Of a stretch of 64,000 nucleotides of DNA, positions 62,101 through 64,000 are shown in pieces. Under the pieces are notes generated by a model. That model made no database searches, was not told the DNA's origin, and saw nothing but the letters and a program-made list of their open reading frames with translations. Position 1 is the stretch's first letter. Every line of letters starts with the position of its first letter. Source of the stretch: Oceanobacillus neutriphilus (GTDB taxonomy: Bacteria; Bacillota; Bacilli; Bacillales; Amphibacillaceae); assembly GCF_014645515.1 (NCBI RefSeq), contig NZ_BMLW01000001.1:124001-188000 (forward strand). The letters are read 5' to 3'. The position numbers and the translations under genes are program-made.

Positions 62101-63951
62101 TTATTCAGCCACTACTGGTTCATCTTGAGTGACCCCAACTTCATAGCGTTCTAATTCGGTAGCTTCGTCCCGAATATCCCAGTTTACGACACGTTCGTTA
62201 ACCGGAGCTAATTTGGCACGATAAACCGTCGGGAATACAGGAACTTGGTCTACCATATATTCCTGCCATTCCTTATATACATCTTCTCGATATTCTAAAT
62301 CCATCGCCTCTTCGGAAACCCCTTCTTCTAGTAAACGGGTATTTTCTTCATCTTCCCAGCGAGTGAAATTATAGATTACATTTGGTCCCCATAAACCGGT
62401 CGGGTCTACATCTGTTCCTACGCTCCAGGCAGCAGAATAAATATCAATATCCGGATCATCATTACCTTGCTGTCCAATTCGATCATAGAAGTCATTAAAT
62501 TCTAATAAACGTCCATCAGTTTTTTCTACCTTAATTCCAATCTGTTCCCAGGATTGAATATAGTAGTTTGTTAATGGTTCTGCTGTATCTCCGCCTTCCA
62601 TAGAAGCATAATTAAGCACGAGCTCTTCTCCATCTGGATTTTCACGGAAGCCATCCCCATCTACATCTTCATAACCGGCATCATCTAAAATTTGATTTGC
62701 TTTATCTGGATCATAAGTTGGTGTTTCAATAGAGTCATCATGATAATTTTCATAGAAAGAAGGCATTAATGTAGTTGCATTCCAGCGTAATCCGTTATAA
62801 AAACGTTCTCCAACTGCATTATTATCCAATGCATACCACATTGCCCGGCGTAATTCCACATCACCGACTTTTGAATTTTCTAAATCCATTGCTACCTTGC
62901 CATTCTCTTTATCCCATGTACCCATTTTAAATCCGACATATGAATAAGATCTGTCGAGAGTTCCTAAAAACTCAACGTTGGTAAGCGACTCTTCCACATC
63001 AGGATACTGATCTGTAGGAAAAGAATCGACCATATCTACTTCACCTGTTTCAAGCGCCTGTGTCACTGTTTCAGGAGCAATTACTTTCAATGTTACTGTA
63101 TCCAGGTTTGGCTCCCCTTTCCAGTAATCTTCATTTTTTGAAAAAGTTACAGACTCTCCAGGAGTAATAGATTCTACTTTGAAAGGTCCCATTCCAATTG
63201 GATTAACGCGCACTTCATCCGATGAAGACATATCTGCTACCGGAATGTCTTCAAAGATATGCTTCGGTAATGCGTATCCCCATATTCCTCCTGATAATAA
63301 GGAAGGTGTTGCATGCTTAAAGGTCATTTTCAATGTCTTATCATCAATAACCTCTAGCCCTTCAATACTATCTGCTTCTCCATCATGGTATTCTTCCGCC
63401 CCAACAATGCTCGTTACATCACCATAACGTGGGCCATCATAGTCCGGGTCAGCCAATACCTCAATGGCAAATTCCCAATCCTCTGCAGTTACCGGCTCTC
63501 CATCATGCCAATTAACTTCATCTCGAATTGTAAAAGTAAATTCATTTCCCTCATCATTCACTTCCCAAGTAGCTGCACCATCTTGAGTATAATTGAAAGT
63601 GTCATCTACACTTAAAAGTCCCTCATCGAACCAATCAATTATTTCGGAATCATAGGCATCCGAATAAAAATTATAATTTAATGTTCCTGCAAAAACCGAA
63701 TCTGCTACAAGACCAAAATTCAGATTCCCGCCGTCCATCGGTTCTCCCTCTTTTATCGGGCTGAAATCTGCTATATCATATACCTTTCCATCTGTATCTT
63801 CGGAATCAGATCCAGTATCTTCACTTTCTCCATTTCCTTCATCACTGCTGCTGTCATCAGCATCATCAGATCCACTGCTACATGCTGCCAACACAAGAAA
63901 CATCATCAGCATCATGATAAATAAAGCCTTGCTAATCGTTGCTTTTCTCAT
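62101..63951 (-). CDS. Oligopeptide ABC transporter substrate-binding lipoprotein (OppA family)
   Basis: Extracellular peptide-binding lipoprotein of 616 residues. The signal peptide MRKATISKALFIMMLMMFLV ends in lipobox LAAC with Cys24. A Ser/Asp/Glu-rich linker (about 25-55) follows, then a family 5 solute-binding domain (GLLSVDDTFNYT, TFTIRDEVNWHDGEPVTAED, NPIGMGPFKVES, RRAMWYALD). The protein is very acidic, as are many exported proteins of halotolerant bacteria. GGGGAGG is 8 bases before the ATG. Permease and ATPase genes are not in view and may lie beyond the right edge. Confidence 0.9.
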   Translation of the reverse strand: MRKATISKALFIMMLMMFLVLAACSSGSDDADDSSSDEGNGESEDTGSDSEDTDGKVYDIADFSPIKEGEPMDGGNLNFGLVADSVFAGTLNYNFYSDAYDSEIIDWFDEGLLSVDDTFNYTQDGAATWEVNDEGNEFTFTIRDEVNWHDGEPVTAEDWEFAIEVLADPDYDGPRYGDVTSIVGAEEYHDGEADSIEGLEVIDDKTLKMTFKHATPSLLSGGIWGYALPKHIFEDIPVADMSSSDEVRVNPIGMGPFKVESITPGESVTFSKNEDYWKGEPNLDTVTLKVIAPETVTQALETGEVDMVDSFPTDQYPDVEESLTNVEFLGTLDRSYSYVGFKMGTWDKENGKVAMDLENSKVGDVELRRAMWYALDNNAVGERFYNGLRWNATTLMPSFYENYHDDSIETPTYDPDKANQILDDAGYEDVDGDGFRENPDGEELVLNYASMEGGDTAEPLTNYYIQSWEQIGIKVEKTDGRLLEFNDFYDRIGQQGNDDPDIDIYSAAWSVGTDVDPTGLWGPNVIYNFTRWEDEENTRLLEEGVSEEAMDLEYREDVYKEWQEYMVDQVPVFPTVYRAKLAPVNERVVNWDIRDEATELERYEVGVTQDEPVVAE

Positions 63952-64000
63952 CCTTGTAACCTCCCCTTATAATATGTTTTTCTAACTGGCAAGGACTACC

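Overview
This 64 kb window is A+T-rich chromosomal DNA of a low-G+C Gram-positive bacterium of the family Bacillaceae. The gene set (ydjO, topB, ytaF, cvfB, asnO, ywrD, glcT/ptsG, the mannitol operon), strong AGGAGG-type ribosome binding sites, CcpA and GlcT control signals and acidic surface linkers in MotB and the lipoproteins fit a halotolerant member close to Oceanobacillus or Virgibacillus. This placement is inference from gene content. Most genes lie on the minus strand. I see no rRNA, tRNA, CRISPR array or complete transposase gene.

Layout. 0-7 kb: the N-terminal part of an aldehyde dehydrogenase behind a perfect CcpA (cre) site, the small zinc-ribbon protein YdjO, a Cof-type HAD phosphatase, and a motA-motB-cheA-cheW operon. 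7-21 kb: a carbohydrate region. It combines a maltodextrin locus (mdxEFG ABC transporter, divergent neopullulanase-type amylase, an alpha-glucosidase, two LacI regulators) with a thuA, two Gfo/Idh/MocA oxidoreductases and a sugar-phosphate-isomerase-like TIM barrel, which looks like a 3-keto-glycoside pathway. A GCAAACGTTTGC operator lies just downstream of recognisable promoters in front of both mdxE and lacI-thuA. 21-29 kb: ferredoxin, ptsG with a GlcT-type antiterminator site and terminator, glcT (split from ptsG by two repeat elements), topB and ytaF.

29-38 kb: an operon of rpiR, GNAT acetyltransferase, HAD phosphatase, nanE, ROK kinase, Gfo/Idh oxidoreductase and a mannitol-type IICBA permease, probably for an unidentified sugar or amino sugar; then an AEC permease and a strongly promoted, structured untranslated stretch in front of cvfB. 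39-46 kb: a structured untranslated block, a small membrane protein, a Tet(M)-type ribosomal protection protein behind a terminator that abuts its start codon, a frameshifted DUF5694-like gene, an M3 oligopeptidase and another HAD phosphatase. 46-52 kb: the mannitol operon mtlA-mtlR-mtlF-mtlD. 52-64 kb: a two-chain chromate transporter with a YwrD-type gamma-glutamyltransferase, an M20 amidohydrolase with a DUF3100 membrane pair, asnO, rpiA, an MFS exporter preceded by a possible 28-codon peptide gene, and an oligopeptide-binding lipoprotein at the right edge.

Mobile DNA is non-autonomous: two copies of a 0.56-0.88 kb element with about 18 bp inverted ends and modular hairpins, two copies of a 147-160 bp element ending in TGTTCAAA, and a remnant of the latter. 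The most interesting leads are the two sugar-catabolic modules, the structured transcript upstream of cvfB, the attenuator of the ribosomal protection gene, and the repeat elements sitting between glcT and ptsG.
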